Shown here piece by piece: positions 25,647 through 34,800 of a DNA stretch of 44,076 nucleotides (within the stretch, counting starts at the first letter, position 1; every line of letters starts with the position of its first letter). Below the pieces are notes generated by a model. The model saw only the letters and a list, made by a program, of their open reading frames with translations. It made no database searches and was not told where the DNA came from. Position numbers and translations under genes: made by a program. Source of the stretch: an uncultured Prevotella sp. (GTDB lineage Bacteria > Bacteroidota > Bacteroidia > Bacteroidales > Bacteroidaceae); contig CAMZBS010000007.1 of NCBI GenBank assembly GCA_947304695.1, positions 1-44,076 on the forward strand. Reading direction: 5' to 3'.

Positions 25647-26630
25647 ATGAACTCATCACAAAATAAACGTCGTTCAGAACCCCAAGCCTCTAAATCAAAA
25701 GGCTCAAAGAAAGGACTGGCGCTGTTCGAGTGGCCCATGCTCATCTATGTGGCACTCACTACCGCGCTGGTGTTTTTCATGCAGACACGGCTGCACAACC
25801 CCATGTCCATGCTGGTGCTGCGCTTTCAGACCGTGGCCATGATGCTGGCCCTGTGGGGTGTCTATAGGATGTGGCCGTGCCGGCTCACGATGGGCTTCCG
25901 CATGCTGCTGCAGGTGGCACTGCTCAACACCTGGTATCCTGAGACGTTCGAGTTCTGCCGCATGCTGCCCAATCTGGACCACGTGTTTGCCAACCTCGAC
26001 CAGCAGGTGTTCGGCTTTCAGCCAGCCCTGCTGTTCAGCAAGCAGATCACCCACCCTGTGGTGAGCGAACTGCTCACCGTGGGCTATCTCAGCTACTTCC
26101 CCATGATAGCGGGCGTACCCCTCTACTACCTGTTCTACCGCTACGATGAGTTCCGTCGGGTGCTGTTTGTCATGATGGCTTCGTTCTTCACGTTCTACGT
26201 GGTGTTCGTCTTCCTGCCCGTGGCTGGACCTCAGTTCTACTATCCCGTGGTTGGAATCGACCAGATAGCACAGGGCGTGTTTCCTGCCGTGGGCGACTAT
26301 TTCGAGACCCATTCCACCGAACTCATGCTCACGCCTGGCTACGAGCAGGGCGTGTTCCACCGCCTGCTGGTGGCTGCCCATGAGGTGGGCGAGAACCCAA
26401 CGGCGGCTTTCCCCAGCAGCCATGTGGGCATCACTACGGTGTTTCTCCTGCTGGCTTTGCGAACGGGTGCGCGCCGTCTGTTCTGGGTGTTGCTGCCTTT
26501 TGCCATACTCATGTTTTTTGCCACGGTCTACATCATGGCTCACTATGCCGTCGACACCGTGGCCGGCCTGATTGCCGGTGTGCTGATGTATGCTGTTTTC
26601 AATGGCTGTTATCGTTGCAAAATAATGTAA
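25647..26630 (+). CDS. PAP2-family membrane phosphatase/phosphotransferase
   Basis: A 327-residue polytopic membrane protein with about six helices after a Lys/Ser-rich cytosolic N-terminus. Two of the PAP2/vanadium-peroxidase-type motifs are visible: FPSSHVG (near residue 255, catalytic-site His) and HYAVDTVAG (near 300, nucleophile His and supporting Asp). Members of this shape in Bacteroidota include inositol-phosphoceramide-synthase-like phosphotransferases as well as lipid phosphatases; I cannot tell which this is. The ATG at 25647 gives a normal start, 89 bp after the epimerase stop on the same strand. Confidence 0.88.
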   Translation: MNSSQNKRRSEPQASKSKGSKKGLALFEWPMLIYVALTTALVFFMQTRLHNPMSMLVLRFQTVAMMLALWGVYRMWPCRLTMGFRMLLQVALLNTWYPETFEFCRMLPNLDHVFANLDQQVFGFQPALLFSKQITHPVVSELLTVGYLSYFPMIAGVPLYYLFYRYDEFRRVLFVMMASFFTFYVVFVFLPVAGPQFYYPVVGIDQIAQGVFPAVGDYFETHSTELMLTPGYEQGVFHRLLVAAHEVGENPTAAFPSSHVGITTVFLLLALRTGARRLFWVLLPFAILMFFATVYIMAHYAVDTVAGLIAGVLMYAVFNGCYRCKIM

Positions 26631-26656
26631 AATAAAATAACAATTTGATTCTTTCG

Positions 26657-26688
26657 CTTGCATATTTGTGTAAAAAAGACTACCTTTG
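26657..26688 (+). promoter_or_regulatory. Promoter of the surface-protein block
   Basis: CTTG at 26657-26660, a 20-nt spacer and TACCTTTG at 26681-26688 form a good Bacteroidota promoter. Predicted start near 26693 gives a leader of about 26 nt before the LRR gene. No comparable promoter was found between the following three genes. Confidence 0.65.
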
Positions 26689-26718
26689 CGCGCAATTTTT
26701 TATAATTTATCACAAAAT

Positions 26719-29700
26719 ATGCATTTAAGAAAAAATCTACTCTTATTGTGTCTGCTCATAGCCGCTGTGACAGGGGTTCGGGCAGAATCGGTCATCACGC
26801 TGACCACTGCCAAGGAGTATGGCGAAATGATTGCCTTTAATCCCGTAACTTTAGAGAAAGACACCATCAGCATTGACTGGGGCGACGGCACCCTTGTGGA
26901 TTACGAAGTCGACCCCAGTGCCATGCCCTACCTGCTGCGCAAGGAGCACAAGCTGATGGGCACAACGGTGAAAATCTACGGCAAACTCGCAGAACTGACC
27001 TGCACCAACCAGCAGCTCACAGGCATCAAGCTTGAAGGCCAGGCCGACATGAAGAAACTGACGCTGAACGACAACCAGCTGACCTATGAGACAACAAACC
27101 TGGGCGATGCCGTCCATCTGTCGTGGCTCAACCTGGCCAAGAACAACATTGCCATACTGAACCTGCGCAACTTCTCGGAACTGGAGTACTTCGACATCTA
27201 CGACAATCCCGAACTGACCACCGTGGCCTTTGCCGACGTGAACCCCAAGATGAAGCAGATAGCCATGTACAACACCGACGTGGTGCATTTCTACGATGAT
27301 TATTCATTCCCCGAACTGGCCATGGTCGACCTGCACAACACATCGCTGTGGGACATCACGTTCACTGGCTCACACTACCCCAAACTGCGCAGCATCAACC
27401 TGAGCAACAACACCATTGAAGACCTCGACGTGAGCGAACTGCCCCTGCTGGAAACGCTGACGCTGACCAATAACCGGCTGACGTCGCTCAACGTGGCAGC
27501 CAACCCCGAGCTGGTGTCGCTCAACATCGACGGCAACCGCCAGATCAAGAAAATCAACCTGCAGAACAACGCCAAGCTGACATCGCTCAACGTGTCGAAC
27601 ACAGCACTGACCGAACTCGACGTGCGCCACATGGAGGCCCTGCGCTCACTCTATATGGACAGCCTGGCCATCGACCATGTGGACCTTTCGGAACTGAAGT
27701 GGCTCCAGACCTTCTCAGCCAAGGGCGGACAGCTGTCCTACCTGGACTTCACGGCCAACTACTTCTGCCTGCGCTATCTGTACCTGCAGGGCAACAACCG
27801 CTTCACGGCACAGTCGCTGAACTTCATGTACAACACCATCCACGACCCTGACCGCAACGGTCGCATCTATGTGCAGGGCTGTACCGGAGCCGAACAGGCT
27901 GACCCGGCGAAATACCTGAACCTGGACGATGCCGCCTCACACTGGAGCATCGACGTGGAGGGCGACGGTTCGGCCCCGATGGACTCTGTCATGCTCACCG
28001 TGCTGCCTGCCAAGGGAGGCACATTCCAAGTGTGGCGCCGTGACTTTGCATGGAGTCTGGAGCGCGACAACTTTGCCAAACACTACGAGCCGGCCACCAG
28101 CGGCAAGGTCATTCCGGGCTTTGTCAACGTGGTGCGCTTCCAGCCTGAGGGCGACAATGACTTCCTGGGCGTAAAGGTGAACGGCGAACTGATCAAAGAC
28201 TCGCTCTTCTTTGTCACCACCGATGCCACCGTCGAAGCCGTGTTCGGCCAGCAACAGCCTGCCGAAAAGGTCATCCGCTTCACCGTGAAGCCCGGTATCA
28301 CCAGCGGCTATGCCTTTGCTGCCGACCAGCCCAACACGCCCGTCTACATTGACTGGGGCGACGGCGACCTACAGGAGGGCACGCTCAGCAACAGCGAATG
28401 GACATGGTTCGACCATCAGACAGAAGGAACCACGGTCAGCGTCTACGGCGATGTGACCTACGTCAACGTGATGAGCCTGCCCGGCTTTGGCACCGACAAC
28501 CAGATTGAAGCCATCGACCTGAGCGGAAACAGCGGACTGCACCAGCTCAATGCCTACTTCAACCTGCTGAAGAGCATCGACGTGAGCAACCAGCAGGAAC
28601 TTGTCTCGCTCGACATCTCAATGAACGAAGACATTGAACAACTCGACGTGACCAACTGCCCGCTGCTGCGCGAACTTGTGGCCTACGGCACCTTCATCGA
28701 GCAACTCGACCTGTCGAAGAACACACAGTTGGAGGAGGTCGATGTGAAAAACACCCAGATTGACTCCATCTGCGTGAAGAACGCACCCAACCTCATGCTG
28801 CTGAACGTGACCAACAACTACCTGAGCAGCCTCGACGTGACCAGCAATCCGCTGCTCATGATTCTTGAAGCCAATGGCAACGAGATTGAACGTCTTGACC
28901 TGTCGAAGAACACTTACCTGATTAGCCTGTCGGCTTCGAAGAACAAGCTGACACGGCTCGACCTGTCGAAGAACCTCATGCTACAGAAACTGTCGGTCAG
29001 CGGCAACCAGCTGGAAGGTCTTGACCTGTCGCAGAACACCGATATCTGGTATGTCGACGTGCGCGGCAACAACTGGGATGCCTGCACCGTAAACGACTTC
29101 TTTGCCCTGATACCCCAATACGTGTCGCCCGGTGAAGACGTGGAACAGACCACCACGGCCACGAAACTATGGATAGCCGGTGAAGGTGATGGCCCTGCCA
29201 ATGATGTGGCCCACGCTGAGACACTGCTCATGAGCGACAAGGAATGGATCATGAACTTCACCGACAAGGGCGACGGAACGGGCTGCGAGCGTAGCTATGT
29301 GTTTGTGCTGCCCACTGAGAACGGCGAAGTGAGCCTCCTGGACAGCGACAACAACACCGTGGAAAGCGGTACCACCGTGAAGAAAGGAACCGAACTGACC
29401 GTCGTGGCAACACCTGCCAACGGCTACATGGTAGAATCGGTGAAGGCCAACGGACAGGAGGCGAAGGACGGAAAGTTTACCGTCACTCGCCTGACCGACG
29501 TGGCCGTGCGATTCCAGCTCGTTGGTGCTGGCATCGACGGTGTGGTCAGTACCCTGGCAACAGCTGAGGGCGGCAATCGCTGCATCAGCGTAACAGCCAA
29601 GGAAGCTACCCGCGTGAGCATCGCATCGCTGTCGGGCAAGTCGGTCTGCGACGCCACCGTCAGCGGTCAGACGTGCATCGGTCTGCCTGCAGGTGTCTAT

Positions 29701-29757
29701 GTGGTGACGCTCAGCCAGAATGGCCAGGATGCCACTCAGAAACTCATCGTGAAATAA
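26719..29757 (+). CDS. Exported leucine-rich-repeat protein with type IX secretion tail
   Basis: A 1012-residue exported protein (signal peptide about 1-22). It is an internal duplication: each half starts with a beta-domain containing an IDWGDG motif (near 52-57 and again near 543-547) followed by leucine-rich repeats of about 21 residues. Typical phrases are LDLSKNTxL and LNVSNTxLTELDV (LRR blocks about 90-380 and 600-790). The last ~70 residues are a Por-secretion-type sorting domain with RVSIASLSGK, GLPAGVYVVTL and a basic end QKLIVK. It is therefore probably moved across the outer membrane by the type IX system and fixed to the surface. The start was chosen at the signal peptide (MHLRKN). 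First gene of a four-gene surface block. Confidence 0.9.
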   Translation: MHLRKNLLLLCLLIAAVTGVRAESVITLTTAKEYGEMIAFNPVTLEKDTISIDWGDGTLVDYEVDPSAMPYLLRKEHKLMGTTVKIYGKLAELTCTNQQLTGIKLEGQADMKKLTLNDNQLTYETTNLGDAVHLSWLNLAKNNIAILNLRNFSELEYFDIYDNPELTTVAFADVNPKMKQIAMYNTDVVHFYDDYSFPELAMVDLHNTSLWDITFTGSHYPKLRSINLSNNTIEDLDVSELPLLETLTLTNNRLTSLNVAANPELVSLNIDGNRQIKKINLQNNAKLTSLNVSNTALTELDVRHMEALRSLYMDSLAIDHVDLSELKWLQTFSAKGGQLSYLDFTANYFCLRYLYLQGNNRFTAQSLNFMYNTIHDPDRNGRIYVQGCTGAEQADPAKYLNLDDAASHWSIDVEGDGSAPMDSVMLTVLPAKGGTFQVWRRDFAWSLERDNFAKHYEPATSGKVIPGFVNVVRFQPEGDNDFLGVKVNGELIKDSLFFVTTDATVEAVFGQQQPAEKVIRFTVKPGITSGYAFAADQPNTPVYIDWGDGDLQEGTLSNSEWTWFDHQTEGTTVSVYGDVTYVNVMSLPGFGTDNQIEAIDLSGNSGLHQLNAYFNLLKSIDVSNQQELVSLDISMNEDIEQLDVTNCPLLRELVAYGTFIEQLDLSKNTQLEEVDVKNTQIDSICVKNAPNLMLLNVTNNYLSSLDVTSNPLLMILEANGNEIERLDLSKNTYLISLSASKNKLTRLDLSKNLMLQKLSVSGNQLEGLDLSQNTDIWYVDVRGNNWDACTVNDFFALIPQYVSPGEDVEQTTTATKLWIAGEGDGPANDVAHAETLLMSDKEWIMNFTDKGDGTGCERSYVFVLPTENGEVSLLDSDNNTVESGTTVKKGTELTVVATPANGYMVESVKANGQEAKDGKFTVTRLTDVAVRFQLVGAGIDGVVSTLATAEGGNRCISVTAKEATRVSIASLSGKSVCDATVSGQTCIGLPAGVYVVTLSQNGQDATQKLIVK

Positions 29758-29783
29758 ACAGTAAAAGAACAGATAAACAACTA

Positions 29784-31799
29784 ATGATGAAAAAGATTTT
29801 TGCAACTCTGCTCCTGTGCCTGACCATTACCACGGCCATGGCCCAGGGCAAGACGCTCTATGGCTTTACGCGGGACTATCCCTACGCCATGCTCAGCATC
29901 GACACCAGCGACCCCACGGCTGCCAAGCGCGTGGGTAAGACGGAAATGTTGGTCTCGGCCGGTGCCATTGTCAAGGACGTGATGTATGTCACCGCCATGG
30001 ATGACGATTTCAACACACTGGTCTACAGCGTCAACCTCGAAAACGGAGCCATGACCAAGCTGAAGAACCTGGGCGAAGACGCAGCACTGCCCGTGGAAAT
30101 GAGCTATGACTACGCCGACGAACAGATGTACTTCGTGTCCAACTCGGTCAACACCGAAGGTATGTCGGCCCTGTGGACCATCAATCTTCAGACACTGAAG
30201 ATGACCAAAGTGCAGGACAACATGGGCGAGGCCATACGTGCCATTGCCATCAATGCACAAGGCGACATGTACGGCCTGTCACGTGCCGGAAAGCTCTACA
30301 CTGTTGACAAGGAGAAAGGTAAGATTGGCAAGGTCATCGGTTCCACTGGCCATTCGCCCTACCTGTTTACAACCATGGACTTCGACCGCGCTACAGGACG
30401 TCTCTACTGGGCCTGCTATGAGAACAGCACCCACAAGCTCTATGAAATCAACACAGCAACGGCAGCCGTCACCGACCTGGGCTTCATCGGTTCAGGCAAC
30501 GGCCTCTACACCGTGGCTCTCGACATGCCATACGAGCCCAGTGCTGCTACAGCACCTGCACGCATCGACTCGCTGAAGGTTATTCCCAACGAAAAGGGCC
30601 AGCTCAGTGCCACTATCACCTGGCAGAACCCCACGCTGATGGCCAACGAAGAAGCACTGAAGAGCCTGACCAAGGTGGAAGTGATGCGTGGCGAAGAAGT
30701 GATTGCCACACTGACCGAGGCCATGCCTGGGGCCGTGATGAGCTATGAAGACACCACCGTACCCGCCAATGGCGAATACCGTTACACCGTGCGTGCATAT
30801 AATGAAATCGGTGCTTCAGCCGACCGCTTCGTCGATGCCTACGTAGGTCATGACTTGCTGGCAGCCCCGGAGCGTGTCATCGCTGCACTGGGGGCACAGA
30901 TGGGACTCCCCGTACTGACCAATATCATTGCCTGGGACACTGCCGACAAAGGCATTCACGGCGGATATGTGGACACGGAGAACGTGGTCTACGACGTTAT
31001 CCGCGTCAACGACAGCGTCATCATTGCTCAGGGAACGAACCTCGAAGCCTGTCTCGATGAGCACCTGGCCGACACGCTCACACGCTATATATATAAAGTG
31101 GTGCCGCGCAATGCCGATGGCAACGGACAAGGCAAGGAGAGCAACTATCTGGTAAACGGACCAGCAGCCAAGGTGCCTTTCATCGCAGACTTCGATCAGG
31201 AGAAGGATGCCGAACTCTGGACGGTGCTCGATGTGAACCAGGACGGCTATGCATTCCTATGGTGGCGGCCCAACTGGCTTGAAGGAAAAGGCGTCTACCT
31301 GTATCAGACCCATGAGTACAATTATGCACTCGACATGATTGTTACTCCCCCGGTGGAGTTCCAAGAGGGTCACAACTACAAGATTACCGTGTCGTGCTGC
31401 AATTCGTTTGCACCCTATCCTGAGTCATTCATGCTCTACAGTCTGGCTGGTTACACCACTCAGGGGGCAGTGCCCATTGGCGAACCCGTCAACAACATCA
31501 ACCACCCCAACGAGTTCCGTGACTATTCAGTGGAATTCAATGCAGAAGACGACGGAGTGGGAGCCAGCGACGAACTGTTCACCAGTTTCGTAGGCGTGTG
31601 CTGCACCTCTGATCCCGCCATGCAGATGTTCATGGTCAGCAAGGTCACCATCGAGGATATGACACCTGCTGGCATCAGCAGTGTCGTGACCCTGACACCT
31701 GCCGACAACCGCGTTTACGACCTGCAGGGCCGTCGCATCTCTGGCTCTCAGGCACGAAAGGGCCTGTATATCATCAATGGTAAAAAATACATCAAATAA
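29784..31799 (+). CDS. Exported beta-propeller / fibronectin-type protein with C-terminal sorting tail
   Basis: A 671-residue exported protein; signal peptide MMKKIFATLLLCLTITTAMA (1-20). Residues about 22-265 contain repeated strand units (AIAINAQGDMYGLSRAGKLY, DFDRATGRLYWACY) suggesting a beta-propeller. One or two fibronectin-III-like domains follow (about 275-460; motif YRYTVRAYNEIG). A jelly-roll-type domain then precedes the end (about 470-635). The last residues, VYDLQGRRISG...KGLYIINGKKYIK, are the short C-terminal tail common on exported Prevotella proteins, likely a type IX signal. It sits 26 bp after the LRR gene. Confidence 0.85.
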   Translation: MMKKIFATLLLCLTITTAMAQGKTLYGFTRDYPYAMLSIDTSDPTAAKRVGKTEMLVSAGAIVKDVMYVTAMDDDFNTLVYSVNLENGAMTKLKNLGEDAALPVEMSYDYADEQMYFVSNSVNTEGMSALWTINLQTLKMTKVQDNMGEAIRAIAINAQGDMYGLSRAGKLYTVDKEKGKIGKVIGSTGHSPYLFTTMDFDRATGRLYWACYENSTHKLYEINTATAAVTDLGFIGSGNGLYTVALDMPYEPSAATAPARIDSLKVIPNEKGQLSATITWQNPTLMANEEALKSLTKVEVMRGEEVIATLTEAMPGAVMSYEDTTVPANGEYRYTVRAYNEIGASADRFVDAYVGHDLLAAPERVIAALGAQMGLPVLTNIIAWDTADKGIHGGYVDTENVVYDVIRVNDSVIIAQGTNLEACLDEHLADTLTRYIYKVVPRNADGNGQGKESNYLVNGPAAKVPFIADFDQEKDAELWTVLDVNQDGYAFLWWRPNWLEGKGVYLYQTHEYNYALDMIVTPPVEFQEGHNYKITVSCCNSFAPYPESFMLYSLAGYTTQGAVPIGEPVNNINHPNEFRDYSVEFNAEDDGVGASDELFTSFVGVCCTSDPAMQMFMVSKVTIEDMTPAGISSVVTLTPADNRVYDLQGRRISGSQARKGLYIINGKKYIK

Positions 31800-31825
31800 A
31801 ATTATTAACTAACAAGAAAACGCTT

Positions 31826-34800
31826 ATGAGACAAAAGATTTTCTCTCTTTTCGTCCTGTTGGCTGCAATCGTGGGAGTCATGCCCAGTATGGCGCAGGTA
31901 ACGTCGCCGTATTTGGTAGACTTCGAGACACCGATTGAAACCAACACGTCCCGATTCGGACAGCCCGGGGATGCTAATCGCGACTTCAAAGTGGCTTCAG
32001 GATGGAGCCATGTGGTTGAAGGAGCCTATTACAATTACTCAAAACAGCAGTTCACCCCTTACACTTATCATGCCAACAAGAACGGCGTAGACGGTTCAAG
32101 CTGTCTGCAGGCCGGTCAGCAGTTTGGCTATGACAGCTATGGTGATGAATATTACGATTGGCACGACATACTCGTGACACCGCTTGTTTCGGGTACTGTG
32201 ACCATCGACCTGAAGAAGTCCACCAGCAACGGTCAGGTGAATTTCTACATTATGACAAAGAACGGTGAGACCTTCGAAAGAGGCCGAGTACTGAAGAGTG
32301 TCACCAGTTCACAGCTGAGCAGTGATGAATATACGACCATTACTATTGGCGACCTGTCTGAAAGTGCTTATGTAGGTATTCATGCCCAGAATGTCTATAT
32401 GGACAACTTCACGGCCACCAGTGCCGACCTGAGCTTGAAGCCCGGACTGAAGGTTGTGTCTATCGAACCCAACACAGCCCAGAGCCTGGCTGCCGATGAG
32501 AACGGAAACTTCACTGTGACGTTCGATGCTACAGTGAAGAATACCGGTGAAATAGATCTGACTGCCGGAACAGAGAACTACAGCCTGACACTGAAGAAGT
32601 TCAGTGCTACGGACGACCACGTGACACTTGTCACCGTTCCTATTGCTGAAGACCTGGCTGTTGGTGCTACTACAACCAGTCCTGTCACTCTGACGGCCAC
32701 ACTCAATACGGCTGACTATCCTGCCGCTGCAACTAACGGCATCTCTTTCCGTGTCTACGAAAACATCTCGAACACGTTCATCTCATCAAAAAATGTGACG
32801 GTTGTTCCCTACGTTCCTGGCATTCAGGTGGTAGTGGGCAAGAACAAGTATGAAAGCGGTGCCGAACTCTATTTCGGCTATTCACACGACGCTATCAATC
32901 AGGAGTTTGTCATTTCCAACACAGGCGGTGCTCCGCTGCAAATCACTGGTGTCACCCTGCCCGACGGCTATGAGACTGATCTTGCTGCCTGCACTATTCA
33001 GGCACAGCAGTCAGACACCTTCCACATCACACTGCCAAACACCCAGTTAGGTGAGAAGACAGGTGCCATGGTCATTCAGAGCAATGCAGGCGACATGACG
33101 CTCAACCTCCGTGCCACCATTGTGGGAGGAGACGTCTACTTCGTTGACTTTGAAACCGACGAAGCTGTCGACGGTATGCTGGTGGAACAGACAGGTTCCG
33201 GCTACAGTGCCTACGGTTGGCAGACTCGCAAGAGCAACACGCTGGGCTATCCCAACAATAGTTTCTATGCCAGTTCAAGCCTTCCTTACAGCGATCCCCA
33301 ACCCTTCAAACTCATCACCCCGCTGCTCGAAGTGCAGGAAGGCGACGTGCTTTCGTTTGAAGCGGGCAAAGGATACAGCGATGCCCTGATGGCCATTTAC
33401 TATTCAGCCGACCGCAAAACGTGGACCAAGGTACGCTCACTGAGCAGCACTGCTGAGAACGAAGCCGACCAGTTCTCCAATGAGACGGCACCCAACTACG
33501 GCAAAGCCCTGAAGCAGTTTAAGATTGCCAACATTCCTGCCGGACAGTGGTATGTGGCTTTTGAACACTACGCCAACGGTGACGTGAAGGGCGACGTGGT
33601 GATTGACAACATCTATGGCTACAAGCGTGTCAATGTAGAACGCGACGTGGTACTCACTGCCAGCAGCATAGCCAACGCTGCACAAGTGAACTATGAAATG
33701 AAAGCTTCGGCCACAGTTCGCAACCTGAAACAGGAACCCATAGCTGCCAATAACTACACGGCACGCCTCTATTTTGGCGACATGGTGCAGAAGGAACTGA
33801 CAGCTACCGTTCTGAATGGTCCTGCCTTCGGTTCTTACGGTATGACAACCGATAACGACGTGACCTTCGATTTCTCTACCACGCCGCATGCAGCTGGAAC
33901 TTTCCAAGCATACATCCAGTTTGAATTTACCGACGGCACCAAGCTGACTTCCGACACGGTGGAAGTCACCGTGGAAGGCGAAGTCTACTCAGCCCTGAAG
34001 CAAGTGGGCGAAACGACCACCACACAGTCAGGCAACCCCGTTGACTATTATTACAACAAGGAGAAGGCAGTCAACGTCTATAGCGAAAGTGAACTGAGGG
34101 ATGCCGGCATCATGCCTGGCACAAAGATCTCGAAAGTGGCCTTCAAGGGTTACAACACTTCAAAGGCTGTGACCGCCCCCACCACCCTGTGGCTGGCTTC
34201 TCTTGAAAACGAGGAACTCACCAACACGGGTTCTTCCTACAGCATGAAGTTTCCCGAAGCCGACAGCATTGAGGCACTCACCCCCGTATTCAGCGGCTCT
34301 GTGACACTCCAGAAGGCTGGTACAAGCACCGAACCTGAGAACATCTTCACCATCGACCTGCCCACACCTTATATATATAATGGTGGCAACCTGGCCGTGA
34401 TGACCTTCTTCGATGCTACGACCTACATCGGCAGCGGACTGAACTGGTGCTCCGGCACTACCAACGCCAAGTTGCCGAGCATTGCCAAGAAGGCTGATAG
34501 CAACTTCGGAAGCTATGACAGCTACTCCAAGACCACCTATCGTCCCGTTGTCCTTCTCGGCGTTGAGGCTGAGCCCAACACCGTGAGCGGCACAGTGACC
34601 AGTGCTGAGACGGGTGCTGCCCTGGCTGGTGCTGTGGTGAAGGCTACTTGCGACGACGTGCTTTACAGCGGCACCACCGATGCAGAAGGCAACTACTCGT
34701 TTGCCATTATGCAGGATGCCAAGGACTATACGCTGACCACCGTGGCCGAAGGCTACTTCCCCCAAACCGAAACCGTAAGTGTGAAGGAAGGCAGCCAGAC

